Notes: generated by a model from the sequence alone, not told the origin. A stretch of 64,000 nucleotides of DNA from an uncultured Lachnospiraceae bacterium (GCA_947644545.1 CANRZW010000003.1:1-64000); one strand, 5' to 3'. Counted from the stretch's first letter, positions 18,084 through 27,034 are shown. Numbers and translations are program-made.

Positions 18084-18099
18084 CGTTAACTATAGTATA
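18084..18099 (-). promoter_or_regulatory. Dehydrogenase -10 region with CGTTAACTATA operator-like half-site
   Basis: On the minus strand TATACT (18099-18094) is a plausible -10, directly followed by ATAGTTAACGA. The same 11 bases follow the -10 of the M32 peptidase gene. Only one half-site is present here. Confidence 0.4.
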
Positions 18100-18216
18100 G
18101 ACCGGCAGCAGAAAAAAACCAGTTTTAAACATGCCGACTTTCAGGCAAATATGTCGTGTTTTTGCAGGTATTTTGTTGTATAATCAGGTTATCGGCTATC
18201 TGGTGATCCGTACTGA

Positions 18217-18253
18217 AAATGCTTCGGCATGGAGATAAAGAGGGAGATCTATG
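18217..18253 (+). promoter_or_regulatory. Recurrent leader element, divergent copy before the AraC gene
   Basis: AATGCTTCGGCATGGAGA, then TAAAG and a separate GGGAG before the ATG at 18251. The core matches the other copies, but GGAGG is changed to GGAGA and the true Shine-Dalgarno lies about ten bases further on. This weaker match was kept because the 12-base core GCTTCGGCATGG is exact. Confidence 0.5.
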
Positions 18254-19108
18254 CGCAGACTTTATAACGATATGGACATCTGTTTTCGGATGGAAGGTAT
18301 TTTTGTTCGTGTTCTGAATATCGTGTTTGAACAATTTACCCGCACGATTCCTGCCCACATGCATGGCAGCGGCTGTTATGAGATTCATTACGTTCCTTGC
18401 GGCAACGGAAAACTGAGCGCAGAAGGGCGATATTATGACATTGCACCGAATACGCTTTTTGTTACCGGGCCGCACGTCGAGCACGCACAGGTGCCGATCT
18501 TGCCGGATCCCATGCAGGAGTATTGTGTCTATTTTAAGATTGACAGACAGGATCAGATCCGTGGGAAGGCTCCCGTCATGGAGGCCTTCACCGGTATGCG
18601 ATTCTGGCATGGACAGGATACGCAGGGCATACATCATCTCATGCAGCAGTTGTTTACCGAACTGGAATGCCATTATATCGGCTATCAGGAACAGGTAAGG
18701 CTTCTGCTGGCACAGCTGATTCTTATGACTGTCCGCAATTACCAGCACAAGCAGATTTCCCGGACATCTTTTGCCCCCAATAACCTGACGGATTCCAAAT
18801 CCGTTATTATAGAAGAATATTTTCTGTATGAATATCATGCCCTTTCTCTGGATGTGCTTGCCGACCGGCTTAAGCTGAGTGCGCGGCAGACACAGCGCCT
18901 GCTGCTTAATTATTATGGGAAATCTTTTCAACAGAAAAAGAAGGAAGCCCGCATGTCAGCGGCCGCGATTCTGTTATCCGACGTGGACAGGAACATTTCG
19001 TCCATCGCGGAAGAACTGGGTTATTCCTCGGCAGAGCACTTTTCTTCCGCATTCCGCAGTTACTACCGGATCAGTCCGAGAGAGTACAGGAAGTCAATAT
19101 CGCCATAG
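18251..19108 (+). CDS. AraC-family transcriptional regulator
   Basis: 285 residues. The N-terminal half is a cupin-like sensor (HMHGSGCYEIHYVPCGNG and the EGRYYDIAPNTLFVTGP strand set). The last 100 residues hold the two AraC helix-turn-helix motifs, with LSLDVLADRLKLSARQTQR in the first and ISSIAEELGYSSAEHFSSA in the second. It is divergent from the dehydrogenase/aldo-keto reductase/FucU group, the usual placement for a sugar-responsive activator. GGGAG lies four bases before the ATG. The inducer is unknown. Confidence 0.9.
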   Translation: MRRLYNDMDICFRMEGIFVRVLNIVFEQFTRTIPAHMHGSGCYEIHYVPCGNGKLSAEGRYYDIAPNTLFVTGPHVEHAQVPILPDPMQEYCVYFKIDRQDQIRGKAPVMEAFTGMRFWHGQDTQGIHHLMQQLFTELECHYIGYQEQVRLLLAQLILMTVRNYQHKQISRTSFAPNNLTDSKSVIIEEYFLYEYHALSLDVLADRLKLSARQTQRLLLNYYGKSFQQKKKEARMSAAAILLSDVDRNISSIAEELGYSSAEHFSSAFRSYYRISPREYRKSISP

Positions 19109-19198
19109 TACGGGGAGGCGGACGGCATACCGGCGCGGCATGGGAGACAGAAGAGCAGGAAATGGATAAGGCAGACAAGGCGTTAAGGAGCAGACAAC

Positions 19199-20179
19199 AT
19201 GATTGAGGCACGAGAGCTTAGAAAAGTATATAAGGTCAACCACAAACAACCCGGTTTAAAGGGCGCCTTCGCCAACCTGTTTCATGCGGAATGGGAACAG
19301 AAGGTGGCTGTAGACGGGTTGTCTTTTCAGATGGAGCAGGGCAGGGCGCTGGCCTGTATCGGGGAGAACGGCGCCGGGAAATCGACGCTGATCAAGATGA
19401 TGATCGGGATCCTCACGCCCACTGCGGGTGAGATCCGGGTATTCGGGACGGATCCGCGCCGGGGCGGCCGCGGTTACCTGAGAAGGATCGGGGTGGTGTT
19501 CGGGCAGAAAACCAACCTGTGGACAGACATTCCGGTGATCGAGAGTTATCAGGCGGTGAAAACGTTATACAGGCTGGACGAGGGGATGTTTCGAAAGAAC
19601 TATGACCGGGTGGTGGAGCTTCTGGCGCTGCAGCCGCTGCTTTCCGTTCCGGCCAGGAAACTTTCTCTGGGACAGCGGATGCGGGCGGATATCGGTATGG
19701 TCTTTCTGCACAGTCCGGAGCTTCTGTTTCTGGACGAGCCGACGATCGGGCTGGATATCAATGTGAAGCATACCATCAGGACATTTCTGCGGCAGATGAA
19801 TGAGGAGACGGGGACGGGGATCTTCCTTACCAGCCATGATCTGGACGATATCGACGAGATCTGTGACGACGCCATTGTGCTTTCCGGGGGCAGGCTGATC
19901 TATGACGGTACGCTGGATCAGCTGAAACACCGGTTTGTGCAGGATAAGATGATACAGGTGACGGGAAAGCAGGAGCGGGATATCCGCAGCCTTCTGCCGC
20001 TTGCCAGGATCATCATGGAGGGGCGGGTGGTCAAGATCGTGTATCCGGTCAGGGAATATTCTTCGGCCGAGGTGCTGGCGGCGGTGTCGGGCTGTTTTGC
20101 GATTGAGGACATCACGATCGAAGAGCCGGATATCGACGAGGTGGTCTCCCGGATCTTTGCAGGGGAGGGCATGTTATGA
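19199..20179 (+). CDS. ABC-2 exporter ATP-binding protein
   Basis: 326 residues. Walker A GENGAGKST spans residues 55-63, the Q-loop lies in VVFGQKTNLW, the signature is LSLGQ (a variant of LSGGQ) near 155, and Walker B LLFLDEP is near 178 with the switch His in TSHDLDD. The 60-residue C-terminal extension is typical of the drug- or polymer-export type with partner permeases of the DUF990 kind. The stop overlaps the next start as ATGA, giving translational coupling. It works with the two permease genes that follow. Confidence 0.93.
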   Translation: MIEARELRKVYKVNHKQPGLKGAFANLFHAEWEQKVAVDGLSFQMEQGRALACIGENGAGKSTLIKMMIGILTPTAGEIRVFGTDPRRGGRGYLRRIGVVFGQKTNLWTDIPVIESYQAVKTLYRLDEGMFRKNYDRVVELLALQPLLSVPARKLSLGQRMRADIGMVFLHSPELLFLDEPTIGLDINVKHTIRTFLRQMNEETGTGIFLTSHDLDDIDEICDDAIVLSGGRLIYDGTLDQLKHRFVQDKMIQVTGKQERDIRSLLPLARIIMEGRVVKIVYPVREYSSAEVLAAVSGCFAIEDITIEEPDIDEVVSRIFAGEGML

Positions 20180-20979
20180 GGACTTTCTGGAAGCTGACTG
20201 CGATCTCCATGCAGAGTCATCTCTATTACAGGACCAGTTTTTTCATCAATCTGTTAAGTCCCGTGGCGCTGCTTGGCGGGCAGTATCTGCTGTGGGCGGC
20301 GCTCTACGCGCAGCAGGAAGGCGGCGCCATCGGCGGGATGGAGCGGGCGGAGATGTTTACCTATATCCTGCTGGCTTTTGCCATGAGCAACCTGTTGAAC
20401 TGGGCGGGGGAAAACACGTTGGCCAGGGAGATCAAGACGGGGCTGGTGGTAGCCAGATGTGTCCGGCCGGCCTTCTTTCTGACACAGTATATGGCACAGA
20501 TGCTGGGAACGCTGCTGACACAGGGGGCGGTTAACCTGCTTTTGGTTTTTGCGGGCTTTGCCTGTTTCGGAAAATATATGACAGTGCCGTCAGTTTCTGC
20601 TCTCATTGCCTTTGTGCCCTGCCTGCTTCTGGCGGTGGCGCTGCGGCTTTTGATGATCGATGTATTCAGCCTGCTTTGCTTCTTTACCACGGGATATCTG
20701 GGGATCGCCTGGACCAGGGCAGCGCTGTTCGACTTTTTCTCCGGGGCCATGATTCCGGTGGCTCTGTTTCCCGGGTGGTTGAAAACAGCCGCCTGCTGTA
20801 CGCCCTTCCCCTATATGTTGCAGGTTCCGGTGGCGGTGCTTCTGGGACAGGAGACGATGGCCGGGTTCGGGATGCCGGGAATATACGGGCTGCAGATCGT
20901 CTGGATTCTGGTGTTTCTGGCGCTGCATGTCATTCTGTACGGTCTGGCGCGCAGAAACCTGACGATCGCCGGCGGTTGA
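20176..20979 (+). CDS. ABC-2 permease, first subunit
   Basis: 267 residues with about six membrane helices, resembling DUF990-type ABC-2 permeases that pair with a second, related subunit. The ATG overlaps the ATPase stop. The N-terminal LTAISMQSHLYYRTSFFINL is typical of this group, where a short cytoplasmic helix precedes TM1. The export substrate is unknown. The next gene begins 63 bases downstream after a leader element, so the two subunits may be set at different translation levels. Confidence 0.85.
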   Translation: MRTFWKLTAISMQSHLYYRTSFFINLLSPVALLGGQYLLWAALYAQQEGGAIGGMERAEMFTYILLAFAMSNLLNWAGENTLAREIKTGLVVARCVRPAFFLTQYMAQMLGTLLTQGAVNLLLVFAGFACFGKYMTVPSVSALIAFVPCLLLAVALRLLMIDVFSLLCFFTTGYLGIAWTRAALFDFFSGAMIPVALFPGWLKTAACCTPFPYMLQVPVAVLLGQETMAGFGMPGIYGLQIVWILVFLALHVILYGLARRNLTIAGG

Positions 20980-21002
20980 GATGAGAAAAAGAATTTGTGC
21001 AG

Positions 21003-21045
21003 AAGCGTCCTCAGCGTAAAACGCTTCGGAATGGAGGAAACGATG
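21003..21045 (+). promoter_or_regulatory. Recurrent leader element, copy between two permease genes
   Basis: AAGCGT (21003-21008) and ACGCTT (21021-21026) are perfect 6-bp complements. CCTCAGC lies in the loop between them, followed by CGGAATGGAGG and the ATG at 21043. This copy sits inside an operon, showing that the element can act on the mRNA without being part of a promoter. Confidence 0.7.
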
Positions 21046-21822
21046 ATCAGGATTTTTCTTAGCATGAAGGCGCAGTATATCAAGACGGAAATGGAATATG
21101 CGGCGAATTTCTGGATGATGCTTCTGTCGGGCGTGCTGAGCCGCGTGGTGAGCATGGCGGCTCCCTTTGTCATCTACAGCAATATTCCCGATATCGCTGG
21201 CTGGCAAAAGGACGAGATCTATCTGATCCTGTCGTTTCTCTTTATTGCGGAGGGCCTTTGCAGCGTGCTGTTCGAGGGGATATGGCAGATGCCGGGCATG
21301 GTCTTTGCGGGCGAATTCGACTGTATCCTGTCGCGGCCTGTCTCCCCGCTGTTTCAGGTGTTGTCTTACGGGATGGGACTGCAGGGCATCAGTGTGTTTC
21401 TGGTGGGCGCGGTCAGTATGCCGGTCTTCTTACGGAGGCTGGGGCTGCTGCATTCGTGGGGCGTGGTCATGAGCCTGTTTTTGATCCTGTGCGGAACGGT
21501 GCTGTGCATGTCGATCTACCTGCTTGGCAACAGCGTGGTGTTCTGGTTTGATGCAGGCGGCAGGACGGCGCTGCCCTATACGCTGTCCCAGCTGGGGCAG
21601 TATGCCAGATATCCGCTGGAACTCTATCCGGGAGTGGTGCGTTTCCTGCTGCTGTTCCTTGTACCGTACGGGTTTATCTGCGTCGTGCCGGTGGAGATCC
21701 TGCGGGGCAGTGTAGCCTGGCCGTGGTGCCTTGGCGTGGCGGGGATGAGCGCAGGGTTCTTCCTGCTGGCGCGAGCCGTGTTCTGCAGAGGCATCCGGCA
21801 CTATGAAAGCGTGGGGATGTAA
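21043..21822 (+). CDS. ABC-2 permease, second subunit
   Basis: About 259 residues and six predicted membrane helices, paralogous in layout to the preceding permease (MIRIFLSMKAQYIKTEMEYA resembles the first subunit's start). The ATG at 21043 has GGAGG five bases upstream; the frame is open further back, but the conserved leader places the start here. Together with the upstream ATPase and permease it forms a heteromeric ABC-2 exporter. The gene is convergent with the histidine kinase gene. Resistance or polymer export are both possible roles. Confidence 0.85.
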   Translation: MIRIFLSMKAQYIKTEMEYAANFWMMLLSGVLSRVVSMAAPFVIYSNIPDIAGWQKDEIYLILSFLFIAEGLCSVLFEGIWQMPGMVFAGEFDCILSRPVSPLFQVLSYGMGLQGISVFLVGAVSMPVFLRRLGLLHSWGVVMSLFLILCGTVLCMSIYLLGNSVVFWFDAGGRTALPYTLSQLGQYARYPLELYPGVVRFLLLFLVPYGFICVVPVEILRGSVAWPWCLGVAGMSAGFFLLARAVFCRGIRHYESVGM

Positions 21823-21856
21823 GGCGTTATCATAAGTTTCCGGAGTGCCTGACTTC

Positions 21857-23164
21857 TTAAGATTCGACGGAGACACCCTGATAAGACAGGGTGGCAACGG
21901 CCCGGAAAAGATTGTCTGCGCCGGAGGTCTGCAGGCAGCCGTTGTACTTTTCGGCGGCAGTGCGGGCGCTTTTCAGGCCCCAGCCGTGGAGTCCTTTGTC
22001 AGCTTTGGTGGTCTGCAGTACACCTTCCTTTTCAATCAGGGGAGCGGCGAAAGTGTTCTCCACCTTGATGATCAAAAGCTGATTGATGCGGCGGATCGTC
22101 AGCCGGATCAACCGCTTCTCCGCTTCCGGCACCTTGCCGGCGGCTTCCAGCGCATTGTCGAGAAGATTCCCCAATATGGCGCAGAGATCCGCACTCCGGA
22201 TATCGGTATGCCGGGGGAATTCCACATGGGCCTGCATGTCGATCCGGCCGGCTTTGGCCCTGGCGGCTTTGCTGTTGATCAGGTAGTCTATCGTCTCGTC
22301 GCCCGTCCATACGGCGGCCGTCATCTCCTGCACGGGCGCCTGCAGTTCCTGCAGATACTGCAGGGCCTGTTCCGTCTTCCTATGAGCAAGAAGCTGCTGT
22401 AGCACCCCGATATGGTTATGGAGATCGTGGAACAGTTTTGCGTTGACCGTATAGACAGCGTTCAGGGCGGTATAATCCCGCTCCAGCAGACCGGCCTGTT
22501 CGGATTTCAGCCGGGCCAGCTCCTTTTCCGTCTCGTACTGCCGGTGCGTGTAAAATACAAGAACCGACATCAGCAGGACAACAGCCAGAATGATCCAGGT
22601 ATCCAGTGTATCCGGCGGCAGTCCGGGCACGGTCTGTCCGGATAAGAGTATGACTGCCAGAAAGCCTGCCAATACGGGAAGCGAAATAAGGCGGAAAGTG
22701 TCGGCGGGTTTCTCCTTCTGCTGCCTTGAGAGATACAGCGCAAAGGCCGTAAGCAGTCCGTGAACAAGCCAGACAACAAGCTGTCCGCGGCCCGTCTCGT
22801 CGGCAAGAAAGGCCGGGGTCTGCAGCAGGATGCAAAGCCAGGCGGCGGAAAGAAACTGCCACAGAGCAACGGCGATCTCGTAATAGATGCTCACGAACAG
22901 GCTCATGCGGGCGTCTGTGCCCTGCAGACGGACGGCACAGAACACGATCCAGAGAGCTTCCGCACCCCGGAAATAGAGATCCTGCCGGGGAAAGCCTGTC
23001 AGTGACAGGAAGACTGAGAGCGCGGCGGCGCCGGCAAGCGCTGTTATGATATTCTTTTTCTCCGGGCGTCCCAAAGGGAACAGCCGGAACAGAAGCAGCA
23101 GACAGACTGCGGTGCGCACGCATCCGGCGGCAGCCTGTGAAGCCAGAAGGATCCAGTTTGTCAT
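21857..23164 (-). CDS. GHKL sensor histidine kinase, AgrC-like
   Basis: About 435 residues. The N-terminal 200 carry six or so membrane helices, followed by a coiled linker. The phospho-accepting His lies in FHDLHNHI (around residue 240), the N box in LGNLLDNALEAA and the G box in GLHGWGLKSA, features of HPK10/AgrC-type kinases that sense peptides. The start ATG overlaps the response regulator stop as ATGA. No agrB or agrD is visible within the window, so the signal is open; the adjacent convergent ABC exporter is a possible target or partner. Confidence 0.88.
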   Translation of the reverse strand: MTNWILLASQAAAGCVRTAVCLLLLFRLFPLGRPEKKNIITALAGAAALSVFLSLTGFPRQDLYFRGAEALWIVFCAVRLQGTDARMSLFVSIYYEIAVALWQFLSAAWLCILLQTPAFLADETGRGQLVVWLVHGLLTAFALYLSRQQKEKPADTFRLISLPVLAGFLAVILLSGQTVPGLPPDTLDTWIILAVVLLMSVLVFYTHRQYETEKELARLKSEQAGLLERDYTALNAVYTVNAKLFHDLHNHIGVLQQLLAHRKTEQALQYLQELQAPVQEMTAAVWTGDETIDYLINSKAARAKAGRIDMQAHVEFPRHTDIRSADLCAILGNLLDNALEAAGKVPEAEKRLIRLTIRRINQLLIIKVENTFAAPLIEKEGVLQTTKADKGLHGWGLKSARTAAEKYNGCLQTSGADNLFRAVATLSYQGVSVES

Positions 23165-23880
23165 ATGTGCATTCCCCAATAGTGATTGATCTTTTCTTTT
23201 ACTTCCTGCAGGTGAGAGCGGCTTATGGGAAGCGGTGTGCCGTTTTTCAGGACGGCCATACCGCCTTTGATCTGCATGATGTGGATGAGGTTGACGATGC
23301 AGCCTCTGTCGATATAGATAAATTCTTCGGCGTCCAGCTCCTCAAAAACCTGCCCGAGACTTCGTCGTACCTTGAAGAGGCCATGGGCCGCGGTGATGCA
23401 GGCATTTTTCCCGTCCCGCTCGATATAGTAGATGTCTTTGCAGGGGATTTTCTCAAGGCGGCTGTTGGTCTGGATGGTATAGGTCTTTCCGCCTTCCAGT
23501 TCAATCAGCCTGACGGCATCCCGTATGGCCGGGAAAAGCCTTGTCGTAATATCGTTTTTCGGGACATAGCGGAAGATAGACAGCTCAAAAGCGTCGATGG
23601 CGTATTCGATATGAGAAGTGATAAAGATGATTTTCACCTCCGGTAGAAAAGGTTTGATCCTGGCCGCAATCTCCATGCCCGTGCTTTCCGGCATTTCGAT
23701 ATCCAGTAAGATCAGGTCGAAGAAAAAACCGTCCTCCGTGATATCGCAAAGCAGATTTGCGCTGTTTGTATAAAGTTCGATCTGTCCGATGCTTCCGCAC
23801 TGCCTCAGACAGTCTTCCGTTATTTCCCTGTTTGTCTGCACGATCGTTTCCTCGTCGTCGCAGATCGCTATATGCAGCAT
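23161..23880 (-). CDS. LytTR-family response regulator, AgrA-like
   Basis: 239 residues. The receiver domain has the acidic pair Asp8-Asp9, the phosphorylation site Asp60 in LILLDIEMPES and the conserved Thr/Ser and Lys regions. The C-terminal LytTR DNA-binding domain begins near residue 135 (DIYYIERDGKNACI). Such regulators bind two direct repeats upstream of their targets. It is co-transcribed with, and translationally coupled to, the GHKL kinase. GTGAGGTGAT lies before the ATG at 23880. Confidence 0.9.
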   Translation of the reverse strand: MLHIAICDDEETIVQTNREITEDCLRQCGSIGQIELYTNSANLLCDITEDGFFFDLILLDIEMPESTGMEIAARIKPFLPEVKIIFITSHIEYAIDAFELSIFRYVPKNDITTRLFPAIRDAVRLIELEGGKTYTIQTNSRLEKIPCKDIYYIERDGKNACITAAHGLFKVRRSLGQVFEELDAEEFIYIDRGCIVNLIHIMQIKGGMAVLKNGTPLPISRSHLQEVKEKINHYWGMHI

Positions 23881-23986
23881 AAGATCACCTCACTTACGGG
23901 GGTATTATACTACTTTGGGGCGTTAATCTCAACCGGAAATCACGGCCAAAGGAACATACTAATTAATAGACTTGACTTTATAGATA

Positions 23987-23995
23987 TGGTATAAT
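23987..23995 (+). promoter_or_regulatory. Extended -10 promoter for the 24058 gene
   Basis: TGGTATAAT, a consensus extended -10 (TGnTATAAT), lies 62 bases before the ATG. A TTGACT lies only 12 bp upstream of the -10, too close to serve as its -35, so the extended -10 probably carries this promoter. Confidence 0.55.
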
Positions 23996-24057
23996 CTAGA
24001 GGGCAGAGAAATGCGGGGATTGGTAATCATTCAAGACGATACAGGAGGATATCATAA

Positions 24058-24537
24058 ATGGCAACAGAGAAAACAATACATCAATATCTCGGGGAAGCAG
24101 GTTTTGAGCCTGTTGAGGACAGGGCGATCATTGTGAAATATGCGCCTGGCGAGGCTTTAAGTGACAAACTGGCGAATTTCTTCAGTACGGAGTTCTTTGT
24201 CCTGCAAATGTGTAAAGAGGAACTGGTTCTGGTTCCGGTGAATGCCATGACTACCACACTGGTGAAGGATATATCTTTGCGGTTATCTTATTCTTCCATT
24301 CAATCCGTAGAAGTTGCGGAAGAAGGAATGAACTATGCGATTACGATCGTGACAGACAGTGATACGATACGTTTATTGACGCAGAAAAAGGAATTAAGCG
24401 AACTGCGCACTTCCGGGACACTGGCTACGGGACAGAGTTTTCTGAATATAGGGGCAATGGGAACGATGTTTACGAAATCCCTGAACTGGCACAGAAAAAA
24501 CATAGACGATACTTTGCAGACGCTGCAGAGCCTGTAA
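24058..24537 (+). CDS. Conserved-looking hypothetical protein, possible PH-like fold
   Basis: 159 residues, soluble, no signal peptide. I do not recognise the family. The predicted pattern is a run of beta-strands (FFVLQMCKEELVLVPVN, ISLRLSYSSIQSVEVAEEG, YAITIVTDSDTIRLLTQKK) followed by a C-terminal helix (LNWHRKNIDDTLQTLQSL). That order, seven strands then a helix, resembles bacterial PH domains, but this is only a visual impression. AGGAGG precedes the ATG. It is a single gene, convergent with the WYL pair. Confidence 0.7.
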   Translation: MATEKTIHQYLGEAGFEPVEDRAIIVKYAPGEALSDKLANFFSTEFFVLQMCKEELVLVPVNAMTTTLVKDISLRLSYSSIQSVEVAEEGMNYAITIVTDSDTIRLLTQKKELSELRTSGTLATGQSFLNIGAMGTMFTKSLNWHRKNIDDTLQTLQSL

Positions 24538-24570
24538 ACGGTTACGGCCTCTAAAGGAAGCAAGGACCGG

Positions 24571-24594
24571 CCGCGGCAAAAGAGCAGGCCGTGG
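24571..24594. terminator. Hairpin between convergent genes
   Basis: CCGCGGC (24571-24577) pairs with GCCGTGG (24588-24594) with one G-U pair and a 10-base loop, between the 24058 gene and the WYL gene on the other strand. The T-run is weak. Confidence 0.35.
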
Positions 24595-24597
24595 AAA

Positions 24598-25551
24598 TCA
24601 CAGCGCAGCCTGCCGTCTGAGCCGTTCTTTGATCTGTTGCAGGAAAGCATCGTTGCCGAGCACTTTGATCATGGGACCAAAGGACAGGATCTCGATCAGA
24701 AGTTCGGTCTCCGTTTCCTTATTATAATATAGTAAGCACTCGTAGGTGTCGTCACTCACCCTGCGGGTGCTTTTCTCATAATTGGCAAATTGCAGCATGG
24801 CGCGTTCCAGTGCATTGCGGCGGTTTTTGATGAGGATGCGCACAGGTTCCTGATAGTAGGCGCGCTGCAAAAGCCGGTTTAAGTCCGGCGGCTGCCGGAC
24901 GGTTCTGGAAGTTAACATAACTTCACGTATGCGGCTCAGATTGAGGGTGATCACCTTCGGGCTTCGGCGAAGATCCACTGCCAGCAGACGGAAACAGTCG
25001 TTTTTCACGGAATATTCCAGACGGCACGGCAGATAGCTGTGATGCAGTCTGCGGTGGCAGCGCGATTCATAGAGGATATCCACACATACGTGATTCTGGA
25101 TTGCGGACAGGAGCGTCCGGAAGCGTTTCCTGTAGGCCGGATCCTGGTAATCGTCCCTGTAGGCAAAACGGTCATAGTAATAGAAATCGTCTGGCAGGTA
25201 AAGGGGTGGAACGTCGGCAAAGGCATGATGGATCGAGTCGATCTCTTCCTCATCCAGGAAAAGTCCGATCTTATCGTCCAGCAGGATCGCTCGAATGTAT
25301 GCTTTCTGCAAGTTGGTGAGAGGGACATAGAAGTCGGCGGACAGCCTTGTGTGCAGATAACCGTCCCGCTTCTCATAAAATCCCCACTCCTGCCGGGTCA
25401 GTCTGGGCAGCAGGTAGAGAACGCTTTCTGCAAAACAGGTGTCCTGGATGCGGGTCTTAAGTTCCTTCTCCGACAGGCAGGGGTTTTGGGTGACCAGGGA
25501 TTGAATCACCTGAAAATAGCAGTTATATATTTCTGAGAATAGTTCTGTCAT
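24598..25551 (-). CDS. WYL-domain regulator, second of a tandem pair
   Basis: About 317 residues. The middle of the protein (VCVDILYESRCHRRLHHSYLPCRLEYSVKND, cited here in part as HSYLPCRLEYSVKND) has the WYL layout: a strand with an (I/L)-Y motif, then a turn and the P-x-x-L-x-Y segment. The C-terminal segment (ELLIEILSFGPMIKVLGNDAFL) matches the WYL C-terminal extension. The start at 25551 has AGAAAGGAA and lies inside the end of the upstream WYL gene. Such proteins sense nucleic acids or nucleotides and regulate defence or repair genes. It lies divergent from the tRNA-like/DUF2828 unit. Confidence 0.8.
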   Translation of the reverse strand: MTELFSEIYNCYFQVIQSLVTQNPCLSEKELKTRIQDTCFAESVLYLLPRLTRQEWGFYEKRDGYLHTRLSADFYVPLTNLQKAYIRAILLDDKIGLFLDEEEIDSIHHAFADVPPLYLPDDFYYYDRFAYRDDYQDPAYRKRFRTLLSAIQNHVCVDILYESRCHRRLHHSYLPCRLEYSVKNDCFRLLAVDLRRSPKVITLNLSRIREVMLTSRTVRQPPDLNRLLQRAYYQEPVRILIKNRRNALERAMLQFANYEKSTRRVSDDTYECLLYYNKETETELLIEILSFGPMIKVLGNDAFLQQIKERLRRQAAL

Positions 25552-25570
25552 AAGTTCCTTTCTGTCCTTT

Positions 25571-26905
25571 TCAATCTTCATCCTTAAAATAGAGACGATA
25601 CGTCGTGAGAAGATCCCTCTGAAAACGTTCCTTAAGCAGCGGGCAGTCTGACTCTACAGAGACGATCCGTCCGATAAAAGTGCGGATCCACGGCAGCATC
25701 TCGTTGGCGTCAAACACGTCGATTTCATAGGTAAAAGTATCAGGTGCGGTTCGCCGGATGACGCCGCCTTTCCCCTCGCGTCGCAGCCGGTTCAGGATAT
25801 AGGCCTCGGCCCCTTCCCGGATATGGAGCGTCAGCTTCACATGTTCGATGCGCCGTCCGCTGCCTTTAAGGTGAAAGTCCCGGTTGTTCAGAGCATGGAG
25901 GGTCGTGCGGTCCGCCGGATGGCCGGATGTGCATGATGAGGGGGCGCTTTGAAAAGACACGCCCCAGGCAGATGCTTTGTGATTCTCCAGCTTTTCCCGG
26001 ATATTTATGTAGTCTGAACAGGGAGCGCCCGCCGTTACAGTCTTGACCGCATCCAGCCGAATGGCGGCAAAGCGCTTTTTGGACGGAAGATAGAGGCACA
26101 GATAGCGTCTGCCTGTGCGCGTGCTGATAAAGATTTTCAGCGGAATGCCTTCGGTGTCCAGAAAGCGGTCCGACTTCGTGCTTTTGACGTGCAAAAGGAC
26201 GGCCCTGTGTGCATGCATTGCCTGCAGGAGGGGCAGCAGCACTTCGTCCTCCAGCGTATGGACGAAGAAATTGTGTTTGATCCGGAACAGGTCGTTCTGG
26301 AAAGAGGCCGTGTCCATAATGGTGTGCCCGATCACGCCATGGGGTGAGAAAAGCTGATACAGCTTGATGGCGTTTTTCAGCCCGGGGTGTGCGCCAAGCA
26401 GTTCCTGAAAAGGCGGATTGAGCCGGTACAGCACTTCCTTGCCCTTTTTCTCTTTGACCAGCATACCTTCCGCGGCATACTGGTTGCATTTGCGGCGGAC
26501 GCTCTGGGGATCGAATATTTTACCGTAATCGGCAAGGAGACCGTCGGTGATCTCGTCGGCCGTGCGGTCGGGGGATTTTCGCAGATAGTCCAGGATATAG
26601 AAATGCAGCATGATATCGTTGTCCGTGAAACTTTTGGCTTTCCATACCCGATACAGCGGGTTGGTGTCGAGAAGGTTGCTGTCAATGGACAGATAGATAT
26701 TCTTGCCCTTCGCCGTTCCGCTGCCGGTGTACTCCTGCCTGACATAGCCGGACAGCCAGCTTTCCAGCCGGCGGCGTTCGTTATCGTAGGTGCGGCTGCT
26801 CCAGCCGCCGAATTCGTCGCGGGTCTTAAAACCGTACACGAAGAAGTCGCGGACGTATTCTCTGCTTTTGGCAAAGGATTTGATGAGTTCATGGAATTCT
26901 GACAT
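25571..26905 (-). CDS. WYL-domain regulator, first of a tandem pair
   Basis: 444 residues. An N-terminal winged-helix region (about 95-165, RTADEITDGLLADYG then VRRKCNQYAAEGMLVKEKKG) is followed by a WYL domain near 245-310 (AVLLHVKSTKSD, GIPLKIFISTRTGRRYLCLY). The C-terminal extension includes LTLHIREGAEAYILNRLR. Its end overlaps the next WYL gene. The 5' end faces the tRNA-like RNAs and DUF2828 gene across about 130 bp, so it is the likely regulator of that unit. Activation or repression cannot be told. Confidence 0.85.
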   Translation of the reverse strand: MSEFHELIKSFAKSREYVRDFFVYGFKTRDEFGGWSSRTYDNERRRLESWLSGYVRQEYTGSGTAKGKNIYLSIDSNLLDTNPLYRVWKAKSFTDNDIMLHFYILDYLRKSPDRTADEITDGLLADYGKIFDPQSVRRKCNQYAAEGMLVKEKKGKEVLYRLNPPFQELLGAHPGLKNAIKLYQLFSPHGVIGHTIMDTASFQNDLFRIKHNFFVHTLEDEVLLPLLQAMHAHRAVLLHVKSTKSDRFLDTEGIPLKIFISTRTGRRYLCLYLPSKKRFAAIRLDAVKTVTAGAPCSDYINIREKLENHKASAWGVSFQSAPSSCTSGHPADRTTLHALNNRDFHLKGSGRRIEHVKLTLHIREGAEAYILNRLRREGKGGVIRRTAPDTFTYEIDVFDANEMLPWIRTFIGRIVSVESDCPLLKERFQRDLLTTYRLYFKDED

Positions 26906-26989
26906 GGGATCACCGCCTGAGAGTGGAGTTATCAGTTTGCTTTATTGTACCACCTTCGCAACTTTTTTGAAATGATTCTTCTGCCGGAA

Positions 26990-26998
26990 TGCTATATT
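26990..26998 (+). promoter_or_regulatory. Candidate promoter for the tRNA-like RNAs
   Basis: Extended -10 TGCTATATT (26990-26998), with TTGAAA at 26967-26972 at a longer than usual 20-bp spacing. The predicted start would fall about 30 bases before the first tRNA-like RNA. No sigma-54 -24/-12 element is seen, unlike the RtcR-controlled RNA-repair operons. Confidence 0.45.
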
Positions 26999-27034
26999 CT
27001 GGTTACAGACAGAGGAAAACGATCCGGAGGGGGA

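Noticed and set aside
23972-23995. TTGACT with TATAAT as a classic sigma-A promoter
   Set aside because: The spacer is only 12 bp; the extended -10 alone is the likely signal.
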